Origin: Edaphobacter sp.
GTDB taxonomy: Bacteria; Acidobacteriota; Terriglobia; Terriglobales; Acidobacteriaceae
Length of the DNA: 64,000 bases
Direction of reading: 5' to 3'
Assembly: GCA_025462645.1 (NCBI GenBank)
Contig: JAOAPB010000064.1
Coordinates: forward strand, 1-64,000
Shown: piece by piece, positions 1 to 8,091 of the stretch
How positions within the stretch are numbered: the first letter of the stretch is position 1
Layout: every line of letters starts with the position of its first letter
Notes under the pieces: model-generated
Database searches by the model: none
Told to the model about the DNA's origin: nothing
The model's input: only the letters and a program-made list of their open reading frames with translations
Translations under genes and position numbers: made by a program

Positions 1-835
1 CGTAGCCGATTTTCTCGACGCGCATGGCGGGTTGCGGGCCGAAGGTAGGAGCGAGGGCGCGGATGAGAGCTGCGCCGGTGGGCGTGACGAGTTCTTTTTC
101 GATGTGGGCGGAGTAGGTGGGTAGGCCGCGGAGCAGGTCTGCGGTGGCGGGCGCGGGGACGGGGAAGCGGCCGTGGGCGCAGTCGACCATGCCACCACCA
201 ACGTTGAGGGGTGAGCAGAACCATTGGATGGGATGACCGGTCTCGGCATGGGCCTGGGTGTTGAGGGCGTGGATGCCGGCGCTGGCGGCTACGATGTCGA
301 CGATGGCGTCGACTGCGCCTACCTCGTGGAAGTGAATTTTCTCTATATCTACGTTGTGGATCTTGGCTTCGCTGGTGCCCAGGAGCTCGAAGGTATGGAT
401 GGCTAGCTGTTTGACGGGAGCGGGGAGGCCGGTGGACTGGATGAGGGTGCGGATGACGGAGAGGGAGCGACCGTGAGTATGGGGGTGATCGTGGCTGTGA
501 CTTGGCTCATGGCTGTGATCATGCTCATGGTCGTGATCATTCCTATGGTCGTGATCGTGTTTGTGAAGATGCTTGTCGTCGTGGGTGTGGCTGTGTGAGT
601 GGGGCTCATTGCTGTGGCTATGGGCGGCTTCGGCGAGTTTGCCATCTTCGAGGACATGGACCTTGGTCGAGTGAATGCCGCTGCGGTCCGCTTTTTCGAT
701 CTTGAGGGTTGCGCCGAGGTTGAGGGCGGCGGTGGCGTCGTGGAGGACCTGCGGGGCGAGACCGGCGTCGACGAGGGCTCCGAGGAACATGTCGCCACTG
801 ATGCCGGCGAAGCAGTCTAGGTAGACGATACGCAT
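1..835 (-). CDS. larC: LarC, nickel insertion protein of the nickel-pincer cofactor pathway (partial, 3' end outside window)
   Basis: The reading frame runs from ATG at 835 off the left edge, so only the first 278 residues are visible. It opens with MRIVYLDCFAGISGDM, the N-terminus typical of the LarC/DUF111 family, which inserts nickel into the pyridinium-3,5-bisthiocarboxylic acid mononucleotide cofactor using CTP. Residues 72-121 are a histidine-rich stretch with about 21 His, as expected for a nickel-handling linker. Later motifs such as FHEVGAVDAIVDI and VTPTGAALI also fit the family. It lies 113 bp downstream of larE on the same strand, so the two are probably co-transcribed. No LarB is visible here and LarA may lie beyond the edge. 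Family assignment is confident; the fate of the C-terminal half cannot be judged. Confidence 0.9.
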   Translation of the reverse strand, partial: MRIVYLDCFAGISGDMFLGALVDAGLAPQVLHDATAALNLGATLKIEKADRSGIHSTKVHVLEDGKLAEAAHSHSNEPHSHSHTHDDKHLHKHDHDHRNDHDHEHDHSHEPSHSHDHPHTHGRSLSVIRTLIQSTGLPAPVKQLAIHTFELLGTSEAKIHNVDIEKIHFHEVGAVDAIVDIVAASAGIHALNTQAHAETGHPIQWFCSPLNVGGGMVDCAHGRFPVPAPATADLLRGLPTYSAHIEKELVTPTGAALIRALAPTFGPQPAMRVEKIGY

Positions 836-948
836 GATGGATATTGTGTCATGGGTGGGTTTGTCGGCGCTTGTCGTCGTTGCCGTTCGGTACTCTCCTC
901 CGGTGTCAAGGAGGCAGCAAGTGTAGGGCAATCCGACAGCAGAAAAAA

Positions 949-1806
949 CTACTTTGGCAGGTGAAACCTGGCGGGAGTGATGGCGGTGGCGGGGAGGACG
1001 TCGTTCATGCTGCCGGAGCGGTAGCCTTGCGTGTCCAGGGTGATGTAGAGGAAGCCGAGGGGGCGGAGGGCGGCGGTGATGCGGTCGAGGGTTTCGAGCG
1101 TGAGCGCGTGAGGGAGTTCGGGGCGGGAGATCTCGATGCGGGCGAGGTCGCCGTGGTGGCGGACACGGACCTGATGGAAGCCGAGGGCGTGGAGGGCAGC
1201 TTCGGCCTGCTCGACCTGGGCGAGGTTTTCGCGGGTGACGGGGCGGCCGTACTCGATGCGGGAGGAGAGGCAGGCTGAGGCGGGCTTGTCCCAGAGGGTG
1301 AGACCGGCCTCGCGGGCGAGAGTTCGGATCTCGGATTTGGTGAGCTCTGCGGTGACGAGAGGCGCTACGGCGTGGTGCTGGACGGCGGCTTGTTGGCCGG
1401 GGCGGAAGGCTGCTACCGAGGGGGCGCGGTCGTCGAGGTTCATGCCGTAGGCGATGTGATGGAAGCCTCGTTCGGCGCGGGTCTGCTCCATCTGGGTGAA
1501 GAGCTCGTCCTTGCAGTGGAAGCAGCGCTGGGAGTCGTTGCGCTGGTAGTCGGGGTTTTCCAGCTCGTCGGTGCGGAGGATGTGGGTGGGGATGTTGTGT
1601 TCGGCGGCGAAGGCGAGGGCGGCGGCGAGTTCGGCTCGGGGGAGGGAGGGGGAGTCGGCTATGACGGCGAGCATGTTGTCGCCGAGGGCCTGGTGGGCGG
1701 CGTAGGCGAGATAGGCGGAGTCTGTGCCGCCGGAGTAGGCGACGAGGAGGGAGCCGAGGTCTCGGAGGGTGGTCTGGAGGAGGGCGGATTTGGCGGCTAA
1801 ATCCAT
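949..1806 (-). CDS. larE: LarE, ATP-dependent sulfur transferase for the nickel-pincer cofactor
   Basis: This 285-residue protein has the PP-loop SGGTDS at residues 25-30, which adenylylates the carboxylate of the pyridinium dicarboxylate nucleotide before sulfur is added. I start it at ATG 1806 (MDLAAKSALL). A longer open frame reaches 2046, but the first 80 residues look non-homologous and overlap the divergent hydrolase gene. Cysteines at 95 and 98 (RCFHCKDE) and 179 (PASACLSSR) form the three-cysteine pattern seen in LarE proteins that carry an iron-sulfur cluster. In single-cysteine LarE only the last is kept and is sacrificed as sulfur donor. It is followed by larC and faces away from a serine hydrolase gene. 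Confidence 0.9.
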   Translation of the reverse strand: MDLAAKSALLQTTLRDLGSLLVAYSGGTDSAYLAYAAHQALGDNMLAVIADSPSLPRAELAAALAFAAEHNIPTHILRTDELENPDYQRNDSQRCFHCKDELFTQMEQTRAERGFHHIAYGMNLDDRAPSVAAFRPGQQAAVQHHAVAPLVTAELTKSEIRTLAREAGLTLWDKPASACLSSRIEYGRPVTRENLAQVEQAEAALHALGFHQVRVRHHGDLARIEISRPELPHALTLETLDRITAALRPLGFLYITLDTQGYRSGSMNDVLPATAITPARFHLPK

Positions 1807-1946
1807 CTTAGGGAGATGGTAGCGGAGTTGGGGGCCGTTTAGCGAGTCGACGATGCTGATGGAGATGCCAGCCTTCGAGCAGAATTGGCGGAAGTGGAAC
1901 TTTACCAATGATTGGAGCGTAAAAGCGGTTGTTCCCGAAGGTGCCA

Positions 1947-3146
1947 ATGAATCGTCGAAGCTTCGTTCAGAGTGCGGTTGCATCGTCTTTTTTGTCTTCC
2001 TTTGCCGAGATGCAAAGCGGGGGTGAGACGGCGGTCGCACCGGCAATTATGCCGCCGGGCGGTGCATTTATGGGGACGCTGCCGCGTCTGATGGAGTTGG
2101 CAGAGCTGCCTGGACTGGGGATCGGGGTCGTCCATGGAGATCGATTGGTCTGGCAGCATTATGCTGGGGTTGCGAATGCTGCTACCAGGGCGCCGATTAC
2201 GGCGGATTCATTGTTCCCGGCGGCTTCGATGGGCAAGCCGATATTTGCCTATGCAGTGCTGCAACTGGCGGACGAGGGTAAGCTCGACCTCGATAGGCCT
2301 TTGAAGCAGTACCTGCAAGACAATACGCTGAGCGGGCCTTATGGCGAGCGAGTGACGGCGCGACATGTGTTGAGCCATTCGAGTGGACTTCCCAACTGGC
2401 GAGACAATGGGGATCAGCCCCTGACCCCCAGCTTTGAGCCGGGGACCAAGTTCCGGTACTCCGGCGAGGGGTTTTACTGTCTCCAGCGTTGCGTGGAGAA
2501 GATCACGGGCATCGGCTTCGAGCAGTGGATCGAAGATAGGATGATGAAGCCGCTGGGGATGCGGTTTTCGACGTATTTGTGGCGCGCGGAGGCCTCCACA
2601 CGCCTGGTGGCAGGACACAGGAGGTATGAGCCCTTCTACAACCGGGACTTTGCCATGCAGTTGTCCAAGTTGATTGAGGAGAGCGGTAAACCGCTGGGGG
2701 CCTGGAATCATGATGCGATTGTGGAGGCGATGACAAAGAAGATGTCTCCGCCGCATGCTCCGGTTCCCAATGAGACGAGTCCGAATGTCGCCTTCAGCCT
2801 GCTTACGACGGTCTCCGATTATGCGGTGTTCCTGGCGCGGCTGGTGACGCCGAGGGGAGAGCCCTTTGACTTGAAGCCGGCGATGCGGGTGGAGATGATG
2901 AAGCCCTACTCTCAGATCAATAGCTCTCTCTCGTGGGGGTTGGGATGGGGTCTCGAGCAGGAGGCCAGGCGCAGATACCTGTGGCAATGGGGCGACAATG
3001 GCGGCTGGAAGAACTTTGTGCTGGTGCATCCGGAGAGCAGCTCGGCCATCGTGGTCTTTACCAACGGAGGGAATGGCATGCGCGTGGTGGAGCGCATTGT
3101 TTGCTCCGCTTCGGGAGACGAGCAGGCTGCGTTTCTGTGGGTGTGA
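1947..3146 (+). CDS. Exported serine hydrolase, beta-lactamase/penicillin-binding-protein family
   Basis: The 399-residue protein begins MNRRSFVQSA, a short Tat-like leader followed by a hydrophobic stretch, so periplasmic or outer-membrane-associated activity is likely. The catalytic SxxK tetrad is SMGK at residues 94-97. A YSG motif (FRYSGEGFY) takes the place of YxN, and a late WGDNGGWKNF segment resembles the third conserved box of class C-like esterases and peptidases. The family includes beta-lactamases, D-aminopeptidases and esterases; substrate cannot be assigned. ATG 1947 is preferred to the in-frame TTG at 1929. It is transcribed away from larE and converges on the DlgD-like gene 11 bp downstream, so it is a single-gene unit. 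Confidence 0.85.
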   Translation: MNRRSFVQSAVASSFLSSFAEMQSGGETAVAPAIMPPGGAFMGTLPRLMELAELPGLGIGVVHGDRLVWQHYAGVANAATRAPITADSLFPAASMGKPIFAYAVLQLADEGKLDLDRPLKQYLQDNTLSGPYGERVTARHVLSHSSGLPNWRDNGDQPLTPSFEPGTKFRYSGEGFYCLQRCVEKITGIGFEQWIEDRMMKPLGMRFSTYLWRAEASTRLVAGHRRYEPFYNRDFAMQLSKLIEESGKPLGAWNHDAIVEAMTKKMSPPHAPVPNETSPNVAFSLLTTVSDYAVFLARLVTPRGEPFDLKPAMRVEMMKPYSQINSSLSWGLGWGLEQEARRRYLWQWGDNGGWKNFVLVHPESSSAIVVFTNGGNGMRVVERIVCSASGDEQAAFLWV

Positions 3147-3157
3147 GTGGTTTTCCG

Positions 3158-4186
3158 TTATGGGGTACTGGTGAGTTGCTGCCAGATTTCGGGGTCTACG
3201 GGGATGCCGAGGCGGAGGTTTTCTTCGCGGAGGTGGAGGGTCTGTTCGCCGGGGTAGCGGACGGGCTTGCCGGGGTCTACCGGTGTGGCTTCGCGGAGAG
3301 AGGCCAGGATGCCTTCGGCTGTCTGGGTAAGGTCGTGGGGGCTCGCTATATGGGTGGGGTCGATAGTGAGGAAGATCTGGGATTGGCCGACCTCGCGGAG
3401 AGGATCGCGGGGGAATTGATGGGTGGCGAGGCCGCCGGAGAGCATGGCTCCAAGCATGTCGAGTACGAGGGAGAGGCCGGAGCCCTTCCAGTAGCCGATG
3501 GGGAGGGCTCGCTGGGAGGCTTCGATGGCGGCGGCGTCCCGGGTGAGGTTACCGGCGGTGTCGAAGCCTCCGTCTGCGGGGAGGGGCTCGCCGCGCTTGC
3601 TGTAGGAGGCAAGGGTTCCGTAGGAGAACTGGCTCATGGCGATGTCGAGGACGACGTGAGCGCCAGGATTGTTCTCTGAGCTGCGGGGGATGGCGATGAT
3701 GAAGGGCGTATTTCCCAGGGTGGGAGTGGTGGCTCCCCAGGCGGGGAGGTTGGGGAGGGTGTTGCTCCAGCACATGGCGAAGAGGCCAGCTTCGGCGGCG
3801 AGCCAGCCGTAGGTGCCGCCGCGCATCCAATGGCTGGTGTTGGCGAGGGCGACGCAGCCGATGCCGTGCTGTCTGGCGAGGGCGATGGCTCGCTGCATGG
3901 ATGCGTAGGCGTTGAGGTTGCCGACGCCGCGGTGGCCATCCCAGCGCTCGATGGCTCCGAAGGCTGCGGTGCAGGTGGGTCCGGCACTGACGTCGATGCT
4001 GCCGTTGCGGACCTGGGCCGTGAAGCGGGGAAATCGACTGAGACCGTGGGTGTAGATGCCGTCGCGATCAGTTTCGGCGGTTAGGCGGGCGCTGAGGGCG
4101 GCGCGGTCTTCGGAGAGGCCGAGGTGGAGCATGGCTTTCTTCAGAGCTTCGTAGAGGTCGCTGTAGGGGACTCGGAGCATAGGCAT
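3158..4186 (-). CDS. Ldh2/DlgD-type NAD(P)H-dependent oxidoreductase, probably 2,3-diketo-L-gulonate reductase-like
   Basis: The 342-residue protein belongs to the malate/L-lactate dehydrogenase (Ldh2) family, a non-Rossmann NAD(P) fold. It resembles remembered E. coli DlgD/YiaK most closely, with HGLSRFPRF near residue 48, NTSHWMRGGTYGW, MSQFSYGTL and LPIGYWKGSG all in the same order. DlgD reduces 2,3-diketo-L-gulonate; relatives act on malate, lactate, ureidoglycolate and sulfolactate, so exact substrate is open. It is the last gene of a three-gene minus-strand operon, 14 bp after the SDR gene, which itself follows the nickel transporter. Context next to uronate catabolism supports a sugar-acid substrate. 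Confidence 0.85.
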   Translation of the reverse strand: MPMLRVPYSDLYEALKKAMLHLGLSEDRAALSARLTAETDRDGIYTHGLSRFPRFTAQVRNGSIDVSAGPTCTAAFGAIERWDGHRGVGNLNAYASMQRAIALARQHGIGCVALANTSHWMRGGTYGWLAAEAGLFAMCWSNTLPNLPAWGATTPTLGNTPFIIAIPRSSENNPGAHVVLDIAMSQFSYGTLASYSKRGEPLPADGGFDTAGNLTRDAAAIEASQRALPIGYWKGSGLSLVLDMLGAMLSGGLATHQFPRDPLREVGQSQIFLTIDPTHIASPHDLTQTAEGILASLREATPVDPGKPVRYPGEQTLHLREENLRLGIPVDPEIWQQLTSTP

Positions 4187-4200
4187 ATTTTAGCGAGAGG

Positions 4201-4977
4201 TTAGATCCAGCCGCCGTCGATGACGTGAGACTGGTTGGTGATGGCGGAGCTGTCGTCGGAGGCGAGGAAGAGGAGGAGACGGGCTACCTCGTCGGGGAGG
4301 ATGTGACGCTTGAGGCACTGGACGGTGAAGAGGTGCTGCTCGTAGTCGGCGGACATGTAGAGGCGACGCTGCTTTTCGGTGAGGATGGCTCCGGGGAGGA
4401 CGGCGTTGACGCGGATGTTGGAGGGGCCGAGCTCATGCGAGAGAGATCGAGTCATGGCGACAATGGCGGCCTTGGCCATGTTGTAGACGGCGAGGCTGGC
4501 GGAGGGGATGAGCCAGGAGATGGAGCTCATGTTGATGATGGAGCCCGAGCCTGCAGACTTCATTCCCGGGGCGACGGCCTGCGCGGCGAAGAACTGGTGC
4601 CGGAGATTCACGGCCATGCGCTGGTCCCAGTACTCGGGGGTGACTTCGGCGAAGCTGTGGCGGTCGTCGCTGGCTGCGTTGTTGATGAGGATCTGCGGGG
4701 GGCCGAGGATAGTGGAGATCTCTCCGATGGCCGACTGGAGGGCGGGGATGTCGGTGAGATCGCAGTGGACGTACAGCGGGGCGTGGGGAACGCGCGGCGT
4801 GAGGTCGTCGACGAGGGCGAGTGCAGGCTCATCGGTGAGATCGAGAAAGGCTACACGGGCGCCCTGGAGGGCGAAGATCTCTACGGAGGCGGCTCCGATG
4901 CCTTGTGCGCCTCCGCTGATGAGGACCACTTTTCCGGCGAGGCTAGGGTAGCTGGCGAAGACAGAGGGCGGGGTCAT
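4201..4977 (-). CDS. Short-chain dehydrogenase/reductase (classical SDR)
   Basis: The 258-residue protein has the TGxxxGxG-type cofactor loop (SGGAQGIG, residues 20-27), the NNA motif (LINNAAS), the catalytic serine segment (INMSSISW) and the YxxxK pair (YNMAK). The C-terminal HVIDGGWI is typical of sugar and sugar-acid dehydrogenases. The precise substrate is unknown. It sits in the middle of an operon with a NiCoT nickel transporter (14 bp upstream) and a DlgD-like dehydrogenase (14 bp downstream). That suggests two consecutive oxidoreductions on a hydroxy acid or sugar acid, possibly linked to a nickel-pincer racemase made by the nearby lar genes. Confidence 0.85.
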   Translation of the reverse strand: MTPPSVFASYPSLAGKVVLISGGAQGIGAASVEIFALQGARVAFLDLTDEPALALVDDLTPRVPHAPLYVHCDLTDIPALQSAIGEISTILGPPQILINNAASDDRHSFAEVTPEYWDQRMAVNLRHQFFAAQAVAPGMKSAGSGSIINMSSISWLIPSASLAVYNMAKAAIVAMTRSLSHELGPSNIRVNAVLPGAILTEKQRRLYMSADYEQHLFTVQCLKRHILPDEVARLLLFLASDDSSAITNQSHVIDGGWI

Positions 4978-4991
4978 AAGGGTAGAGATTT

Positions 4992-5747
4992 TTAGTGGAG
5001 CAATGGCGGGAGTTTGTCGCTGGCTCCGAGGAGGAAGATGGCTCCGATGATGAAGCTGTAGGCGGCGGTGAGGGAGGTGACGAGGGTCTGGAGGCCGGGG
5101 CGATGGGCGCTGGTGGCGAAGATTCCGGAGGCTGCGGCGGTCATGAGGGTGTTCATGATGAGGAGGCCGGCGATGAAGCTGAGGAGGCCGAAGAAGCCGC
5201 GGCTGGTTCCGCCGAGGTTGGCGGCGAGGAGGAAGAGGAGGAGCTGCGAGGGAGTTTCGGCGCCGAGCCCGTGGATGATGCCTACGGTGAAGACGGAGCT
5301 GCGGTCGTAGCGGAAGGCGAAGGGGTCGGGCTTGGGGGTGTCAGGGTTGCGGAGGCGGCGGAGACGCCAGGTGACGTGGCGGGCTCCGGTGACGAGCAGG
5401 GCGATGCGGCTTTTTGGGATGGCGTGATGATGGGTGCCGGGTTTGCGGCGCAGGAAGCTGACGAGGACATAGACGGCGAGGAGGATGAGGGTCGCTCCGA
5501 CGAGGCGCTCGCCGATGGCGTCCATGTGCGGAGGGAGGCCGAGGTGGAGGAAGATGACGGCGGAGCCGAGGATGGCGACGGTGAGGGCGTGGCCGAGGGC
5601 GTAGAGGAGGCCGAGGCGCATGGCGTCGCGCCAGTCGCGCTGGATGCTGGTGATGTCGGTGATGGCGGCGAGGTGGTCGTAGTCGAAGCCGTGGCGGAGA
5701 CCAAGGAGGGCGCAGGAGACCAGGGCGAGTTCGAGCGCGGGGGACAT
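4992..5747 (-). CDS. NiCoT-family nickel/cobalt transporter
   Basis: The 251-residue membrane protein carries the NiCoT signature HX4DH in its first membrane segment (GLRHGFDYDHLAAITD), which binds Ni2+ or Co2+ during uptake. A second polar motif, GIIHGLGAETPSQ, matches the later conserved His-Gly-Leu-Gly-Ala-Glu-Thr region. About six membrane segments can be read. ATG 5747 is chosen because the 42 residues upstream in the open frame are basic, not membrane-like, and overlap the divergent gene's promoter. It is first in an operon with an SDR and a DlgD-like dehydrogenase and lies 3 kb from larE and larC, so supplying nickel for the pincer cofactor is a reasonable inference. Confidence 0.88.
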   Translation of the reverse strand: MSPALELALVSCALLGLRHGFDYDHLAAITDITSIQRDWRDAMRLGLLYALGHALTVAILGSAVIFLHLGLPPHMDAIGERLVGATLILLAVYVLVSFLRRKPGTHHHAIPKSRIALLVTGARHVTWRLRRLRNPDTPKPDPFAFRYDRSSVFTVGIIHGLGAETPSQLLLFLLAANLGGTSRGFFGLLSFIAGLLIMNTLMTAAASGIFATSAHRPGLQTLVTSLTAAYSFIIGAIFLLGASDKLPPLLH

Positions 5748-5826
5748 CCCGTCTAGGGTACAGGGCGCAGGGCGTATTCGGCGACGTAGAATGACGGTTA
5801 AGTTTGTCTGTTTTTCTGGAGGATGG

Positions 5827-6909
5827 ATGGATCTGCAGAAGGTGATGCGGGAGGCGGTAGCTCCGCGCCCCAAGGCGGCGCGACCGATTGTGATGATTGG
5901 GTCGGGTGGGATTGTGCATGATGCGCATCTGCCGGCCTATAAGAAGGCTGGATTTCCGGTGGCAGCACTGGTCGATGTGAGCCGTGAGAAGGCGGAGGGG
6001 CTCGCGAAGACCTTTGGAATTCCGTTTGCCACGACTTCGATCGCGGAGGCGGTCAAGTACGCTCCGGCGGATGCGGTGTTCGACGTGGCTGTGCCGGCAA
6101 AGGCAATTCCGAGTATTCTGCCGCAACTGCCAGATGGAGCGTCGGTTCTGATTCAGAAGCCGATGGGGGATACGCTCGCCGAGGCTGTTGAGATCTTGAA
6201 TATCTGCCGGAGGAAAGGGCTGACGGCGGCGGTGAACTTTCAGCTGCGGTGGGCTCCGAACATACTGGTGGCGCGAGCATTGCAAGCGACGGGAGCACTG
6301 GGCGAGTTGCACGACATGGAGGTATCCGTGAGCGTGCATACGCCGTGGGAGCTCTGGAGCTTTCTGAGTACGGCTCCGCGGCTGGAGATTCTGTATCACT
6401 CGATCCACTATGTGGATCTGGTGCGGTCCTGGTTCGGGAATCCGCTGGGTGTCTATGCGAAGACGGTGAAGAGTCCGCGGACTGCTGAGCTGGCGGCAAC
6501 GAAGAGCGTGATCACGCTAGATTATGGGAGTGATAAGCGAGTATTTATCGCGACGAATCATAGTCATGACTTCAACCCGAAGATGCAGCGAAGCTTTGTG
6601 CAGTGGGAGGGGATGGAGGGAGCGATGCGGGCGCAGATGGGGGTGAACCTGAACTATCCGGAGGGACGACCGGACAATATCGAGTACATCGTGCACGGGG
6701 ACGCTGGGTGGACCGATGTGCCGGTGAGCGGGAACTGGTTTCCGGATGCGTTTATGGGGTCGATGGGCTCGTTGCAGGCGTATGTGCAGGGGGAGGCGAA
6801 GACGCTGCCTACGAGTGTAGAGGATGCTATCGATACGATGCGGACGGTCGAGGCGGCTTATCTTTCGAGTGAACAGGGCGGGGTGGAGCTACCGGGTTTG
6901 GGCAGTTAG
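5827..6909 (+). CDS. Gfo/Idh/MocA-family oxidoreductase
   Basis: The Rossmann glycine motif IGSGGIVHDAH lies near the N-terminus, followed by an IQKP segment where the family usually has EKP, the lysine that contacts nicotinamide and substrate. Members oxidise or reduce sugars, inositols and related polyols with NAD(P). Here ATG 5827 gives 360 residues; a GGAGG lies at 5818-5822, four bases upstream, somewhat close. An alternative in-frame ATG at 5791 would add 12 residues without a good ribosome site. It is transcribed divergently from the nickel-transporter operon, with a shared promoter region of about 80 bp. The substrate is not deducible. Confidence 0.85.
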   Translation: MDLQKVMREAVAPRPKAARPIVMIGSGGIVHDAHLPAYKKAGFPVAALVDVSREKAEGLAKTFGIPFATTSIAEAVKYAPADAVFDVAVPAKAIPSILPQLPDGASVLIQKPMGDTLAEAVEILNICRRKGLTAAVNFQLRWAPNILVARALQATGALGELHDMEVSVSVHTPWELWSFLSTAPRLEILYHSIHYVDLVRSWFGNPLGVYAKTVKSPRTAELAATKSVITLDYGSDKRVFIATNHSHDFNPKMQRSFVQWEGMEGAMRAQMGVNLNYPEGRPDNIEYIVHGDAGWTDVPVSGNWFPDAFMGSMGSLQAYVQGEAKTLPTSVEDAIDTMRTVEAAYLSSEQGGVELPGLGS

Positions 6910-7131
6910 CACAATGCCCCCACCCTGCCTAAATTGCGCAAAGTATTCTAAACATGAAAGTTATGCTTGGACTTGCTGAGGTCAGCAGTTGCTGGCCGGG
7001 GCGCACATGGGTGTCTGGCAGGTTCTCGTTTGTCAAGATCAGGCGGGAAGGCATTTCAGATAATAAAGAGTATCTCAGTGGCTGAAACCGTGAAGTCGTG
7101 AATTCTAATACGTTCCGCGGGGCGCGCGAAT

Positions 7132-7168
7132 GCCCATCTTAGCGCGATAAAACTGCGCGAAGATGGGG
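7132..7168. repeat. Imperfect inverted repeat, possible dispersed hairpin or kduD terminator
   Basis: CCCATCTT-ag-CGCG (7133-7146) can pair with CGCGAAGATGGG (7156-7167), closing on a TAAAACTG-containing loop, and is followed by GGCACCCGG. It lies in the 298 bp gap between the Gfo/Idh gene and the end of kduD, so on the minus strand it sits just after kduD and may act in termination. The form resembles small palindromic elements I recall scattered between acidobacterial genes. I see no second clear copy in this window, and no gene in the rest of the gap. Confidence 0.4.
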
Positions 7169-7207
7169 CACCCGGATTTGTGACGGGTGAGGTTTTACGC
7201 GGAGGAT

Positions 7208-7987
7208 TTAGCGGCCCATCCAGCCTCCGTCTACGGTGAGGATCGTTCCTGTGACGTAGTCGCTTGCGGCGGAGCTTAGGAATAGTGCGGCTCCGGCGAG
7301 GTCCTGGGGCTGGCCCCAGCGAGCGGCTGGAATGCGTTCGAGAATCTGCCGGCTGCGGGTCTCGTCGGCCTGGAGGGCTTCGGTGTTGGTGGTGGCGAAG
7401 TAGCCGGGAGCGATGGCGTTGACCTGGATTCCTCTGGGGGCCCACTCGTTGGCGAGAGCCTTGGTGAGTTGGGCGATTCCACCCTTGGAGGCAGCGTAGG
7501 AGGGAACACGGATGCCGCCCTGGAAGCTGAGGAGAGAGGCTATGTTTACGATCTTTCCGTAGCCTCGAGGGATCATATTGCGAGCGGCCAGCTGAGAGAG
7601 TTGGAAGGGGCTGGTGAGGTTGACCTGGAGGACTTGTTCCCAGTCTTCGAGGGTTACCTCTTCGGCGGCGGCACGGTGGATGGTGCCGGCGTTGTTGATG
7701 AGGATGTCGACGCGGCCGAGGGAGGCGACGACCTGGTCGAAGAGGTTCTCGGCGCCGGTAGTGCTGGAGAGATCGGCCTGGAATGCGTTGGCGGTGCCTC
7801 CCGTGGCTTGAATGGCGGCTGCGGTGTCGTCGGCGGGGCGGCGGTTGCCGTGGCAGGCGATGGTGGCTCCAGCCTGCGAGAGGGCGATGGCGATAGCTGC
7901 TCCGAGACCGCTGGCGGAGCCGGTGATGAGGGCTACTTTATTGTCGAGGCGGAAGAGATCGATGATGTTGGTCAGGGGACTTTGCAT
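7208..7987 (-). CDS. kduD: 2-dehydro-3-deoxy-D-gluconate 5-dehydrogenase
   Basis: This 259-residue classical SDR has the cofactor loop TGSASGLG, NNAG, the serine strand (IASLLSF) and YAASK. The segment RSRQILERIPAARWG and the ending VDGGWMGR are characteristic of KduD, which reduces 2,5-diketo-3-deoxygluconate (DKII) to 2-keto-3-deoxygluconate with NADH. It is transcribed leftward, divergently from a secreted cupin gene, and the other three enzymes of the route (KduI, KdgK, Eda) lie within 3.5 kb on the plus strand. This context makes KduD much more likely than a generic SDR. Confidence 0.9.
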   Translation of the reverse strand: MQSPLTNIIDLFRLDNKVALITGSASGLGAAIAIALSQAGATIACHGNRRPADDTAAAIQATGGTANAFQADLSSTTGAENLFDQVVASLGRVDILINNAGTIHRAAAEEVTLEDWEQVLQVNLTSPFQLSQLAARNMIPRGYGKIVNIASLLSFQGGIRVPSYAASKGGIAQLTKALANEWAPRGIQVNAIAPGYFATTNTEALQADETRSRQILERIPAARWGQPQDLAGAALFLSSAASDYVTGTILTVDGGWMGR

Positions 7988-8091
7988 ACACGCTCAATGT
8001 ACTTGGCCGGATGTGGTGGGGCAAATGCGGATGCGGTTGACGGTCGGTGTGGGGTTTCGTATGGTGGGTCAGATTGTTTTACGGAGGATTT

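Noticed and set aside
5341-6408. Long minus-strand open frame of 355 codons overlapping the nickel transporter and Gfo/Idh genes
   Set aside because: Arg/His/Pro-rich low-complexity translation in the wrong frame of well-supported genes; it is a high-GC shadow.
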